Shown in pieces: positions 50,580-63,476 of a stretch of 64,000 bases of DNA; within the stretch, counting starts at the first letter, position 1, and every line of letters begins with the position of its first letter. The translations under genes were made by a program, and so were the position numbers. The DNA is from Limanda limanda (taxonomy: Eukaryota > Chordata > Actinopteri > Pleuronectiformes > Pleuronectidae), in NCBI RefSeq assembly GCF_963576545.1, contig NW_026870464.1:166261-230260 (forward strand), written 5' to 3'. Under the pieces are notes generated by a model. The model was not told where the DNA came from and did no database searches. It saw only the letters and a program-made list of their open reading frames with translations.

Positions 50580-50741
50580 GATATTCTTGAATAACTTTTT
50601 TTGTGAAGGTCGGAGAGACTTGCAAGTAGGCTCTACCCCACTAAATGGGGTAGCGCGCATCGATCGGTACCATCCTTGAGCTTCTCCGACTTTCGGAAGG
50701 GTTAGGGTTAGGGTTAGGGATGAAAGCACATAGGAGAAAGA
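50580..50741 (+). repeat. A monomer with 1-bp deletion in its C-run (162 bp)
   Basis: The run CTACCCCCAC has one C fewer near 50638. The copy-1 counterpart near 38252 has the full run. This is the only single-base indel I found in the 397 complete units. It lies in a homopolymer, so a sequencing error is possible. Confidence 0.85.
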
Positions 50742-53700
50742 GATATTCTTGAATAACTTTTTTTGTGAAGGTCGGAGAGACTTGCAAGTAGGCTCTACCC
50801 CCACTAAATGGGGTAGCGCGCATCGATCGTTACCATCCTTGAGCTTCTCCGACTTTCGGAAGGGTTAGGGTTAGGGTTAGGGATGAAAGCACATAGGAGA
50901 AAGAGATATTCTTGAATAACTTTTTTTGTGAAGGTCGGAGAGACTTGCAAGTAGGCTCTACCCCCACTAAATGGGGTAGCGCGCATCGATCGGTACCATC
51001 CTTGAGCTTCTCCGACTTTCGGAAGGGTTAGGGTTAGGGTTAGGGATGAAAGCACATAGGAGAAAGAGATATTCTTGAATAACTTTTTTTGTGAAGGTCG
51101 GAGAGACTTGCAAGTAGGCTCTACCCCCACTAAATGGGGTAGCGCGCATCGATCGGTACCATCCTTGAGCTTCTCCGACTTTCGGAAGGGTTAGGGTTAG
51201 GGTTAGGGATGAAAGCACATAGGAGAAAGAGATATTCTTGAATAACTTTTTTTGTGAAGGTCGGAGAGACTTGCAAGTAGGCTCTACCCCCACTAAATGG
51301 GGTAGCGCGCATCGATCGGTACCATCCTTGAGCTTCTCCGACTTTCGGAAGGGTTAGGGTTAGGGTTAGGGATGAAAGCACATAGGAGAAAGAGATATTC
51401 TTGAATAACTTTTTTTGTGAAGGTCGGAGAGACTTGCAAGTAGGCTCTACCCCCACTAAATGGGGTTGCGCGCATCGATCGGTACCATCCTTGAGCTTCT
51501 CCGACTTTCGGAAGGGTTAGGGTTAGGGTTAGGGATGAAAGCACATAGGAGAAAGAGATATTCTTGAATAACTTTTTTTGTGAAGGTCGGAGAGACTTGC
51601 AAGTAGGCTCTACCCCCACTAAATGGGGTAGCGCGCATCGATCGGTACCATCCTTGAGCTTCTCCGACTTTCGGAAGGGTTAGGGTTAGGGTTAGGGATG
51701 AAAGCACATAGGAGAAAGAGATATTCTTGAATAACTTTTTTTGTGAAGGTCGGAGAGACTTGCAAGTAGGCTCTACCCCCACTAAATGGGGTAACGCGCA
51801 TCGATCGGTACCATCCTTGAGCTTCTCCGACTTTCGGAAGGGTTAGGGTTAGGGTTAGGGATGAAAGCACATAGGAGAAAGAGATATTCTTGAATAACTT
51901 TTTTTGTGAAGGTCGGAGAGACTTGGAAAGTGGTTGCATCTGGACTAATTTGGGTCCTGCGGATCGATTGGTACCATCCCCGAGCTTGTACGACCTTCGG
52001 AAGAAGTCGACCGACGAAATTCCCCCAAATCTGAGGAGATATTCTTGAATAACTTTTTTTGTGAAGGTCGGAGAGACTTGCAAGTAGGCTCTACCCCCAC
52101 TAAATGGGGTAGCGCGCATCGATCGGTACCATCCTTGAGCTTCTCCGACTTTCGGAAGGGTTAGGGTTAGGGTTAGGGATGAAAGCACATAGGAGAAAGA
52201 GATATTCTTGAATAACGTTTTTTGTGAAGGTCGGAGAGACTTGCAAGTAGGCTCTACCCCCACTAAATGGGGTAGCGCGCATCGATCGGTACCATCCTTG
52301 AGCTTCTCCGACTTTCGGAAGGGTTAGGGTTAGGGTTAGGGATGAAAGCACATAGGAGAAAGAGATATTCTTGAATAACTTTTTTTGTGAAGGTCGGAGA
52401 GACTTGCAAGTAGGCTCTACCCCCACTAAATGGGGTAGCGCGCATCGATCGGTACCATCCTTGAGCTTCTCCGACTTTCGGAAGGGTTAGGGTTAGGGTT
52501 AGGGATGAAAGCACATAGGAGAAAGAGATATTCTTGAATAACTTTTTTTGTGAAGGTCGGAGAGACTTGCAAGTAGGCTTTACCCCCACTAAATGGGGTA
52601 GCGCGCATCGATCGGTACCATCCTTGAGCTTCTCCGACTTTCGGAAGGGTTAGGGTTAGGGTTAGGGATGAAAGCACATAGGAGAAAGAGATATTCTTGA
52701 ATAACTTTTTTTGTGAAGGTCGGAGAGACTTGCAAGTAGGCTCTACCCCCACTAAATGGGGTAGCGCGCATCGATCGGTACCATCCTTGAGCTTCTCCGA
52801 CTTTCGGAAGGGTTAGGGTTAGGGTTAGGGATGAAAGCACATAGGAGAAAGAGATATTCTTGAATAACTTTTTTTGTGAAGGTCGGAGAGACTTGCAAGT
52901 AGGCTCTACCCCCACTAAATGGGGTAGCGCGCATCGATCGGTACCATCCTTGAGCTTCTCCGACTTTCGGAAGGGTTAGGGTTAGGGTTAGGGATGAAAG
53001 CACATAGGAGAAAGAGATATTCTTGAATAACTTTTTTTGTGAAGGTCGGAGAGACTTGGAAAGTGGTTGCATCTGGACTAATTTGGGTCCTGCAGATCGA
53101 TTGGTACCATCCCCGAGCTTGTACGACCTTCGGAAGAGGTCGACCGACGAAATTCCCCCAAATCTGAGGAGATATTCTTGAATAACTTTTTTTGTGAAGG
53201 TCGGAGAGACTTGCAAGTAGGCTCTACCCCCACTAAATGGGGTAGCGCGCATCGATCGGTACCATCCTTGAGCTTCTCCGACTTTCGGAAGGGTTAGGGT
53301 TAGGGTTAGGGATGAAAGCACATAGGAGAAAGAGATATTCTTGAATAACGTTTTTTGTGAAGGTCGGAGAGACTTGCAAGTAGGCTCTACCCCCACTAAA
53401 TGGGGTAGCGCGCATCGATCGGTACCATCCTTGAGCTTCTCCGACTTTCGGAAGGGTTAGGGTTAGGGTTAGGGATGAAAGCACATAGGAGAAAGAGATA
53501 TTCTTGAATAACTTTTTTTGTGAAGGTCGGAGAGACTTGGAAAGTGGTTGCATCTGGACTAATTTGGGTCCTGCGGATCGATTGGTACCATCCCCGAGCT
53601 TGTACGACCTTCGGAAGAGGTCGACCGACGAAATTCCCCCAAATCTGAGGAGATATTCTTGAATAACTTTTTTTGTGAAGGTCGGAGAGACTTGCAAGTA

Positions 53701-53814
53701 GGCTCTACCCCCACTAAATGGGGTAGCGCGCATCGATCGGTACCATCCCTGAGCTTCTCCGACTTTCGGAAGGGTTAGGGTTAGGGTTAGGGATGAAAGC
53801 ACATAGGAGAAAGA

Positions 53815-53971
53815 GATATTCTTGAATAACTTTTTTTGTGAAGGTCGGAGAGACTTGCAAGTAGGCTCTACCCCCACTAAATGGGGTAGCGCGCATCGAT
53901 CGTTACCATCCTTGAGCTTCTCCGACTTTCGGAAGGGTTAGGGTTAGGGATGAAAGCACATAGGAGAAAGA
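53815..53971 (+). repeat. Contracted A monomer (157 bp), copy 2
   Basis: Duplicate of the contracted unit at 41266-41422, inherited through the 12.4-kb duplication. Confidence 0.9.
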
Positions 53972-55740
53972 GATATTCTTGAATAACTTTTTTTGTGAAG
54001 GTCGGAGAGACTTGCAAGTAGGCTCTACCCCCACTAAATGGGGTAGCGCGCATCGATCGGTACCATCCTTGAGCTTCTCCGACTTTCGGAAGGGTTAGGG
54101 TTAGGGTTAGGGATGAAAGCACATAGGAGAAAGAGATATTCTTGAATAACTTTTTTTGTGAAGGTCGGAGAGACTTGGAAAGTGGTTGCATCTGGACTAA
54201 TTTGGGTCCTGCAGATCGATTGGTACCATCCCCGAGCTTGTACGACCTTCGGAAGAGGTCGACCGACGAAATTCCCCCAAATCTGAGGAGATATTCTTGA
54301 ATAACTTTTTTTGTGAAGGTCGGAGAGACTTGCAAGTAGGCTCTACCCCCACTAAATGGGGTAGCGCGCATCGATCGGTACCATCCTTGAGCTTCTCCGA
54401 CTTTCGGAAGGGTTAGGGTTAGGGTTAGGGATGAAAGCACATAGGAGAAAGAGATATTCTTGAATAACGTTTTTTGTGAAGGTCGGAGAGACTTGCAAGT
54501 AGGCTCTACCCCCACTAAATGGGGTAGCGCGCATCGATCGGTACCATCCTTGAGCTTCTCCGACTTTCGGAAGGGTTAGGGTTAGGGTTAGGGATGAAAG
54601 CACATAGGAGAAAGAGATATTCTTGAATAACTTTTTTTGTGAAGGTCGGAGAGACTTGGAAAGTGGTTGCATCTGGACTAATTTGGGTCCTGCGGATCGA
54701 TTGGTACCATCCCCGAGCTTGTACGACCTTCGGAAGAGGTTGACCGACGAAATTCCCCCAAATCTGAGGAGATATTCTTGAATAACTTTTTTTGTGAAGG
54801 TCGGAGAGACTTGCAAGTAGGCTCTACCCCCACTAAATGGGGTAGCGCGCATCGATCGGTACCATCCTTGAGCTTCTCCGACTTTCGGAAGGGTTAGGGT
54901 TAGGGTTAGGGATGAAAGCACATAGGAGAAAGAGATATTCTTGAATAACTTTTTTTGTGAAGGTCGGAGAGACTTGCAAGTAGGCTCTACCCCCACTAAA
55001 TGGGGTAGCGCGCATCGATCGTTACCATCCTTGAGCTTCTCCGACTTTCGGAAGGGTTAGGGTTAGGGTTAGGGATGAAAGCACATAGGAGAAAGAGATA
55101 TTCTTGAATAACTTTTTTTGTGAAGGTCGGAGAGACTTGCAAGTAGGCTCTACCCCCACTAAATGGGGTAGCGCGCATCGATCGGTACCATCCTTGAGCT
55201 TCTCCGACTTTCGGAAGGGTTAGGGTTAGGGTTAGGGATGAAAGCACATAGGAGAAAGAGATATTCTTGAATAACTTTTTTTGTGAAGGTCGGAGAGACT
55301 TGCAAGTAGGCTCTACCCCCACTAAATGGGGTAGCGCGCATCGATCGGTACCATCCTTGAGCTTCTCCGACTTTCGGAAGGGTTAGGGTTAGGGTTAGGG
55401 ATGAAAGCACATAGGAGAAAGAGATATTCTTGAATAACTTTTTTTGTGAAGGTCGGAGAGACTTGCAAGTAGGCTCTACCCCCACTAAATGGGGTTGCGC
55501 GCATCGATCGGTACCATCCTTGAGCTTCTCCGACTTTCGGAAGGGTTAGGGTTAGGGTTAGGGATGAAAGCACATAGGAGAAAGAGATATTCTTGAATAA
55601 CTTTTTTTGTGAAGGTCGGAGAGACTTGGAAAGTGGTTGCATCTGGACTAATTTGGGTCCTGCGGATTGATTGGTACCATCCCCGAGCTTGTACGACCTT
55701 CGAAAGAGGTCGACCGACGAAATTCCCCCAAATCTGAGGA

Positions 55741-57028
55741 GATATTCTTGAATAACTTTTTTTGTGAAGGTCGGAGAGACTTGCAAGTAGGCTCTACCCC
55801 CACTAAATGGGGTAGCGCGCATCGATCGGTACCATCCTTGAGCTTCTCCGACTTTCGGAAGGGTTAGGGTTAGGGTTAGGGATGAAAGCACATAGGAGAA
55901 AGAGATATTCTTGAATAACTTTTTTTGTGAAGGTCGGAGAGACTTGCAAGTAGGCTCTACCCCCACTAAATGGGGTAGCGCGCATCGATCGGTACCATCC
56001 TTGAGCTTCTCCGACTTTCGGAAGGGTTAGGGTTAGGGTTAGGGATGAAAGCACATAGGAGAAAGAGATATTCTTGAATAACTTTTTTTGTGAAGGTCGG
56101 AGAGACTTGCAAGTAGGCTCTACCCCCACTAAATGGGGTAGCGCGCATCGATCGGTACCATCCTTGAGCTTCTCCGACTTTCGGAAGGGTTAGGGTTAGG
56201 GTTAGGGATGAAAGCACATAGGAGAAAGAGATATTCTTGAATAACTTTTTTTGTGAAGGTCGGAGAGACTTGGAAAGTGGTTGCATCTGGACTAATTTGG
56301 GTCCTGCGGATCGATTGGTACCATCCCCGAGCTTGTACGACCTTCGGAAGAGGTCGACCGACGAAATTCCCCCAAATCTGAGGAGATATTCTTGAATAAC
56401 TTTTTTTGTGAAGGTCGGAGAGACTTGCAAGTAGGCTCTACCCCCACTAAATGGGGTAGCGCGCATCGATCGGTACCATCCTTGAGCTTCTCCGACTTTC
56501 GGAAGGGTTAGGGTTAGGGTTAGGGATGAAAGCACATAGGAGAAAGAGATATTCTTGAATAACTTTTTTTGTGAAGGTCGGAGAGACTTGCAAGTAGGCT
56601 CTACCCCCACTAAATGGGGTAGCGCGCATCGATCGGTACCATCCTTGAGCTTCTCCGACTTTCGGAAGGGTTAGGGTTAGGGTTAGGGATGAAAGCACAT
56701 AGGAGAAAGAGATATTCTTGAATAACTTTTTTTGTGAAGGTCGGAGAGACTTGCAAGTAGGCTCTACCCCCACTAAATGGGGTAGCGCGCATCGATCGGT
56801 ACCATCCTTGAGCTTCTCCGACTTTCGGAAGGGTTAGGGTTAGGGTTAGGGATGAAAGCACATAGGAGAAAGAGATATTCTTGAATAACTTTTTTTGTGA
56901 AGGTCGGAGAGACTTGGAAAGTGGTTGCATCTGGACTAATTTGGGTCCTGCAGATCGATTGGTACCATCCCCGAGCTTGTACGACCTTCGGAAGAGGTCG
57001 ACCGACGAAATTCCCCCAAATCTGAGGA
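55741..57028 (+). repeat. (AAAB)x2 tract, 644-bp period
   Basis: Two consecutive blocks of three A and one B. The first B has CCTGCGG and the second CCTGCAG, giving the same alternation as the longer tract at 60901-63476. Confidence 0.8.
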
Positions 57029-60000
57029 GATATTCTTGAATAACTTTTTTTGTGAAGGTCGGAGAGACTTGCAAGTAGGCTCTACCCCCACTAAATGGGG
57101 TAGCGCGCATCGATCGGTACCATCCTTGAGCTTCTCCGACTTTCGGAAGGGTTAGGGTTAGGGTTAGGGATGAAAGCACATAGGAGAAAGAGATATTCTT
57201 GAATAACTTTTTTTGTGAAGGTCGGAGAGACTTGCAAGTAGGCTCTACCCCCACTAAATGGGGTAGCGCGCATCGATCGGTACCATCCTTGAGCTTCTCC
57301 GACTTTCGGAAGGGTTAGGGTTAGGGTTAGGGATGAAAGCACATAGGAGAAAGAGATATTCTTGAATAACTTTTTTTGTGAAGGTCGGAGAGACTTGGAA
57401 AGTGGTTGCATCTGGACTAATTTGGGTCCTGCGGATCGATTGGTACCATCCCCGAGCTTGTACGACCTTCGGAAGAGGTCGACCGACGAAATTCCCCCAA
57501 ATCTGAGGAGATATTCTTGAATAACTTTTTTTGTGAAGGTCGGAGAGACTTGCAAGTAGGCTCTACCCCCACTAAATGGGGTAACGCGCATCGATCGGTA
57601 CCATCCTTGAGCTTCTCCGACTTTCGGAAGGGTTAGGGTTAGGGTTAGGGATGAAAGCACATAGGAGAAAGAGATATTCTTGAATAACTTTTTTTGTGAA
57701 GGTCGGAGAGACTTGGAAAGTGGTTGCATCTGGACTAATTTGGGTCCTGCGGATCGATTGGTACCATCCCCGAGCTTGTACGACCTTCGGAAGAGGTCGA
57801 CCGACGAAATTCCCCCAAATCTGAGGAGATATTCTTGAATAACTTTTTTTGTGAAGGTCGGAGAGACTTGCAAGTAGGCTCTACCCCCACTAAATGGGGT
57901 AGCGCGCATCGATCGGTACCATCCTTGAGCTTCTCCGACTTTCGGAAGGGTTAGGGTTAGGGTTAGGGATGAAAGCACATAGGAGAAAGAGATATTCTTG
58001 AATAACGTTTTTTGTGAAGGTCGGAGAGACTTGCAAGTAGGCTCTACCCCCACTAAATGGGGTAGCGCGCATCGATCGGTACCATCCTTGAGCTTCTCCG
58101 ACTTTCGGAAGGGTTAGGGTTAGGGTTAGGGATGAAAGCACATAGGAGAAAGAGATATTCTTGAATAACTTTTTTTGTGAAGGTCGGAGAGACTTGCAAG
58201 TAGGCTCTACCCCCACTAAATGGGGTAGCGCGCATCGATCGGTACCATCCTTGAGCTTCTCCGACTTTCGGAAGGGTTAGGGTTAGGGTTAGGGATGAAA
58301 GCACATAGGAGAAAGAGATATTCTTGAATAACTTTTTTTGTGAAGGTCGGAGAGACTTGCAAGTAGGCTCTACCCCCACTAAATGGGGTAGCGCGCATCG
58401 ATCGGTACCATCCTTGAGCTTCTCCGACTTTCGGAAGGGTTAGGGTTAGGGTTAGGGATGAAAGCACATAGGAGAAAGAGATATTCTTGAATAACTTTTT
58501 TTGTGAAGGTCGGAGAGACTTGCAAGTAGGCTCTACCCCCACTAAATGGGGTAGCGCGCATCGATCGGTACCATCCTTGAGCTTCTCCGACTTTCGGAAG
58601 GGTTAGGGTTAGGGTTAGGGATGAAAGCACATAGGAGAAAGAGATATTCTTGAATAACTTTTTTTGTGAAGGTCGGAGAGACTTGCAAGTAGGCTCTACC
58701 CCCACTAAATGGGGTAGCGCGCATCGATCGGTACCATCCTTGAGCTTCTCCGACTTTCGGAAGGGTTAGGGTTAGGGTTAGGGATGAAAGCACATAGGAG
58801 AAAGAGATATTCTTGAATAACTTTTTTTGTGAAGGTCGGAGAGACTTGGAAAGTGGTTGCATCTGGACTAATTTGGGTCCTGCGGATCGATTGGTACCAT
58901 CCCCGAGCTTGTACGACCTTCGGAAGAGGTCGACCGACGAAATTCCCCCAAATCTGAGGAGATATTCTTGAATAACTTTTTTTGTGAAGGTCGGAGAGAC
59001 TTGCAAGTAGGCTCTACCCCCACTAAATGGGGTAGCGCGCATCGATCGGTACCATCCTTGAGCTTCTCCGACTTTCGGAAGGGTTAGGGTTAGGGTTAGG
59101 GATGAAAGCACATAGGAGAAAGAGATATTCTTGAATAACGTTTTTTGTGAAGGTCGGAGAGACTTGCAAGTAGGCTCTACCCCCACTAAATGGGGTAGCG
59201 CGCATCGATCGGTACCATCCTTGAGCTTCTCCGACTTTCGGAAGGGTTAGGGTTAGGGTTAGGGATGAAAGCACATAGGAGAAAGAGATATTCTTGAATA
59301 ACTTTTTTTGTGAAGGTCGGAGAGACTTGCAAGTAGGCTCTACCCCCACTAAATGGGGTAGCGCGCATCGATCGGTACCATCCTTGAGCTTCTCCGACTT
59401 TCGGAAGGGTTAGGGTTAGGGTTAGGGATGAAAGCACATAGGAGAAAGAGATATTCTTGAATAACTTTTTTTGTGAAGGTCGGAGAGACTTGCAAGTAGG
59501 CTCTACCCCCACTAAATGGGGTAGCGCGCATCGATCGGTACCATCCTTGAGCTTCTCCGACTTTCGGAAGGGTTAGGGTTAGGGTTAGGGATGAAAGCAC
59601 ATAGGAGAAAGAGATATTCTTGAATAACTTTTTTTGTGAAGGTCGGAGAGACTTGGAAAGTGGTTGCATCTGGACTAATTTGGGTCCTGCGGATCGATTG
59701 GTACCATCCCCGAGCTTGTACGACCTTCGGAAGAGGTCGACCGACGAAATTCCCCCAAATCTGAGGAGATATTCTTGAATAACTTTTTTTGTGAAGGTCG
59801 GAGAGACTTGCAAGTAGGCTCTACCCCCACTAAATGGGGTAGCGCGCATCGATCGGTACCATCCTTGAGCTTCTCCGACTTTCGGAAGGGTTAGGGTTAG
59901 GGTTAGGGATGAAAGCACATAGGAGAAAGAGATATTCTTGAATAACGTTTTTTGTGAAGGTCGGAGAGACTTGCAAGTAGGCTCTACCCCCACTAAATGG

Positions 60001-60900
60001 GGTAGCGCGCATCGATCGGTACCATCCTTGAGCTTCTCCGACTTTCGGAAGGGTTAGGGTTAGGGTTAGGGATGAAAGCACATAGGAGAAAGAGATATTC
60101 TTGAATAACTTTTTTTGTGAAGGTCGGAGAGACTTGCAAGTAGGCTCTACCCCCACTAAATGGGGTAGCGCGCATCGATCGGTACCATCCTTGAGCTTCT
60201 CCGACTTTCGGAAGGGTTAGGGTTAGGGTTAGGGATGAAAGCACATAGGAGAAAGAGATATTCTTGAATAACTTTTTTTGTGAAGGTCGGAGAGACTTGC
60301 AAGTAGGCTCTACCCCCACTAAATGGGGTAGCGCGCATCGATCGGTACCATCCTTGAGCTTCTCCGACTTTCGGAAGGGTTAGGGTTAGGGTTAGGGATG
60401 AAAGCACATAGGAGAAAGAGATATTCTTGAATAACTTTTTTTGTGAAGGTCGGAGAGACTTGCAAGTAGGCTCTACCCCCACTAAATGGGGTAGCGCGCA
60501 TCGATCGGTACCATCCTTGAGCTTCTCCGACTTTCGGAAGGGTTAGGGTTAGGGTTAGGGATGAAAGCACATAGGCGAAAGAGATATTCTTGAATAACTT
60601 TTTTTGTGAAGGTCGGAGAGACTTGCAAGTAGGCTCTACCCCCACTAAATGGGGTAGCGCGCATCGATCGGTACCATCCTTGAGCTTCTCCGACTTTCGG
60701 AAGGGTTAGGGTTAGGGTTAGGGATGAAAGCACATAGGAGAAAGAGATATTCTTGAATAACTTTTTTTGTGAAGGTCGGAGAGACTTGGAAAGTGGTTGC
60801 ATCTGGACTAATTTGGGTCCTGCAGATCGATTGGTACCATCCCCGAGCTTGTACGACCTTCGGAAGAGGTCGACCGACGAAATTCCCCCAAATCTGAGGA

Positions 60901-63476
60901 GATATTCTTGAATAACTTTTTTTGTGAAGGTCGGAGAGACTTGCAAGTAGGCTCTACCCCCACTAAATGGGGTAGCGCGCATCGATCGGTACCATCCTTG
61001 AGCTTCTCCGACTTTCGGAAGGGTTAGGGTTAGGGTTAGGGATGAAAGCACATAGGAGAAAGAGATATTCTTGAATAACTTTTTTTGTGAAGGTCGGAGA
61101 GACTTGCAAGTAGGCTCTACCCCCACTAAATGGGGTAGCGCGCATCGATCGGTACCATCCTTGAGCTTCTCCGACTTTCGGAAGGGTTAGGGTTAGGGTT
61201 AGGGATGAAAGCACATAGGAGAAAGAGATATTCTTGAATAACTTTTTTTGTGAAGGTCGGAGAGACTTGCAAGTAGGCTCTACCCCCACTAAATGGGGTA
61301 GCGCGCATCGATCGGTACCATCCTTGAGCTTCTCCGACTTTCGGAAGGGTTAGGGTTAGGGTTAGGGATGAAAGCACATAGGAGAAAGAGATATTCTTGA
61401 ATAACTTTTTTTGTGAAGGTCGGAGAGACTTGGAAAGTGGTTGCATCTGGACTAATTTGGGTCCTGCGGATCGATTGGTACCATCCCCGAGCTTGTACGA
61501 CCTTCGGAAGAGGTCGACCGACGAAATTCCCCCAAATCTGAGGAGATATTCTTGAATAACTTTTTTTGTGAAGGTCGGAGAGACTTGCAAGTAGGCTCTA
61601 CCCCCACTAAATGGGGTAGCGCGCATCGATCGGTACCATCCTTGAGCTTCTCCGACTTTCGGAAGGGTTAGGGTTAGGGTTAGGGATGAAAGCACATAGG
61701 AGAAAGAGATATTCTTGAATAACTTTTTTTGTGAAGGTCGGAGAGACTTGCAAGTAGGCTCTACCCCCACTAAATGGGGTAGCGCGCATCGATCGGTACC
61801 ATCCTTGAGCTTCTCCGACTTTCGGAAGGGTTAGGGTTAGGGTTAGGGATGAAAGCACATAGGAGAAAGAGATATTCTTGAATAACTTTTTTTGTGAAGG
61901 TCGGAGAGACTTGCAAGTAGGCTCTACCCCCACTAAATGGGGTAGCGCGCATCGATCGGTACCATCCTTGAGCTTCTCCGACTTTCGGAAGGGTTAGGGT
62001 TAGGGTTAGGGATGAAAGCACATAGGAGAAAGAGATATTCTTGAATAACTTTTTTTGTGAAGGTCGGAGAGACTTGGAAAGTGGTTGCATCTGGACTAAT
62101 TTGGGTCCTGCAGATCGATTGGTACCATCCCCGAGCTTGTACGACCTTCGGAAGAGGTCGACCGACGAAATTCCCCCAAATCTGAGGAGATATTCTTGAA
62201 TAACTTTTTTTGTGAAGGTCGGAGAGACTTGCAAGTAGGCTCTACCCCCACTAAATGGGGTAGCGCGCATCGATCGGTACCATCCTTGAGCTTCTCCGAC
62301 TTTCGGAAGGGTTAGGGTTAGGGTTAGGGATGAAAGCACATAGGAGAAAGAGATATTCTTGAATAACTTTTTTTGTGAAGGTCGGAGAGACTTGCAAGTA
62401 GGCTCTACCCCCACTAAATGGGGTAGCGCGCATCGATCGGTACCATCCTTGAGCTTCTCCGACTTTCGGAAGGGTTAGGGTTAGGGTTAGGGATGAAAGC
62501 ACATAGGAGAAAGAGATATTCTTGAATAACTTTTTTTGTGAAGGTCGGAGAGACTTGCAAGTAGGCTCTACCCCCACTAAATGGGGTAGCGCGCATCGAT
62601 CGGTACCATCCTTGAGCTTCTCCGACTTTCGGAAGGGTTAGGGTTAGGGTTAGGGATGAAAGCACATAGGAGAAAGAGATATTCTTGAATAACTTTTTTT
62701 GTGAAGGTCGGAGAGACTTGGAAAGTGGTTGCATCTGGACTAATTTGGGTCCTGCGGATCGATTGGTACCATCCCCGAGCTTGTACGACCTTCGGAAGAG
62801 GTCGACCGACGAAATTCCCCCAAATCTGAGGAGATATTCTTGAATAACTTTTTTTGTGAAGGTCGGAGAGACTTGCAAGTAGGCTCTACCCCCACTAAAT
62901 GGGGTAGCGCGCATCGATCGGTACCATCCTTGAGCTTCTCCGACTTTCGGAAGGGTTAGGGTTAGGGTTAGGGATGAAAGCACATAGGAGAAAGAGATAT
63001 TCTTGAATAACTTTTTTTGTGAAGGTCGGAGAGACTTGCAAGTAGGCTCTACCCCCACTAAATGGGGTAGCGCGCATCGATCGGTACCATCCTTGAGCTT
63101 CTCCGACTTTCGGAAGGGTTAGGGTTAGGGTTAGGGATGAAAGCACATAGGAGAAAGAGATATTCTTGAATAACTTTTTTTGTGAAGGTCGGAGAGACTT
63201 GCAAGTAGGCTCTACCCCCACTAAATGGGGTAACGCGCATCGATCGGTACCATCCTTGAGCTTCTCCGACTTTCGGAAGGGTTAGGGTTAGGGTTAGGGA
63301 TGAAAGCACATAGGAGAAAGAGATATTCTTGAATAACTTTTTTTGTGAAGGTCGGAGAGACTTGGAAAGTGGTTGCATCTGGACTAATTTGGGTCCTGCG
63401 GATCGATTGGTACCATCCCCGAGCTTGTACGACCTTCGGAAGAAGTCGACCGACGAAATTCCCCCAAATCTGAGGA
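60901..63476 (+). repeat. (AAAB)x4 tract, 644-bp period with 1288-bp super-period
   Basis: Four exact 644-bp blocks of three A and one B. The first three B units alternate CCTGCGG, CCTGCAG, CCTGCGG (near 61460, 62107, 62750), after a CCTGCAG B unit at 60746, so the underlying period is two blocks. The last block ends with a GTAACG A and a GAAGAAGTCG B, the cassette also seen near 0.7-1.0 kb. Confidence 0.85.

Larger units (their letters stand above)
44643..57354 (+). repeat. 12.4-kb segmental unit, copy 2 (tandem duplicate, 12.7 kb)
   Basis: Direct tandem copy of 32256-44642. It differs by one extra A in the run at 50580-51882, one extra A in the run at 56385-56873, a 1-bp deletion near 50638, and substitutions such as TTCGAAAG near 55700 against TTCGGAAG near 43151. 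Both contracted A units of copy 1 are present at the matching places. These private differences argue against a simple assembly duplication. Confidence 0.85.
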
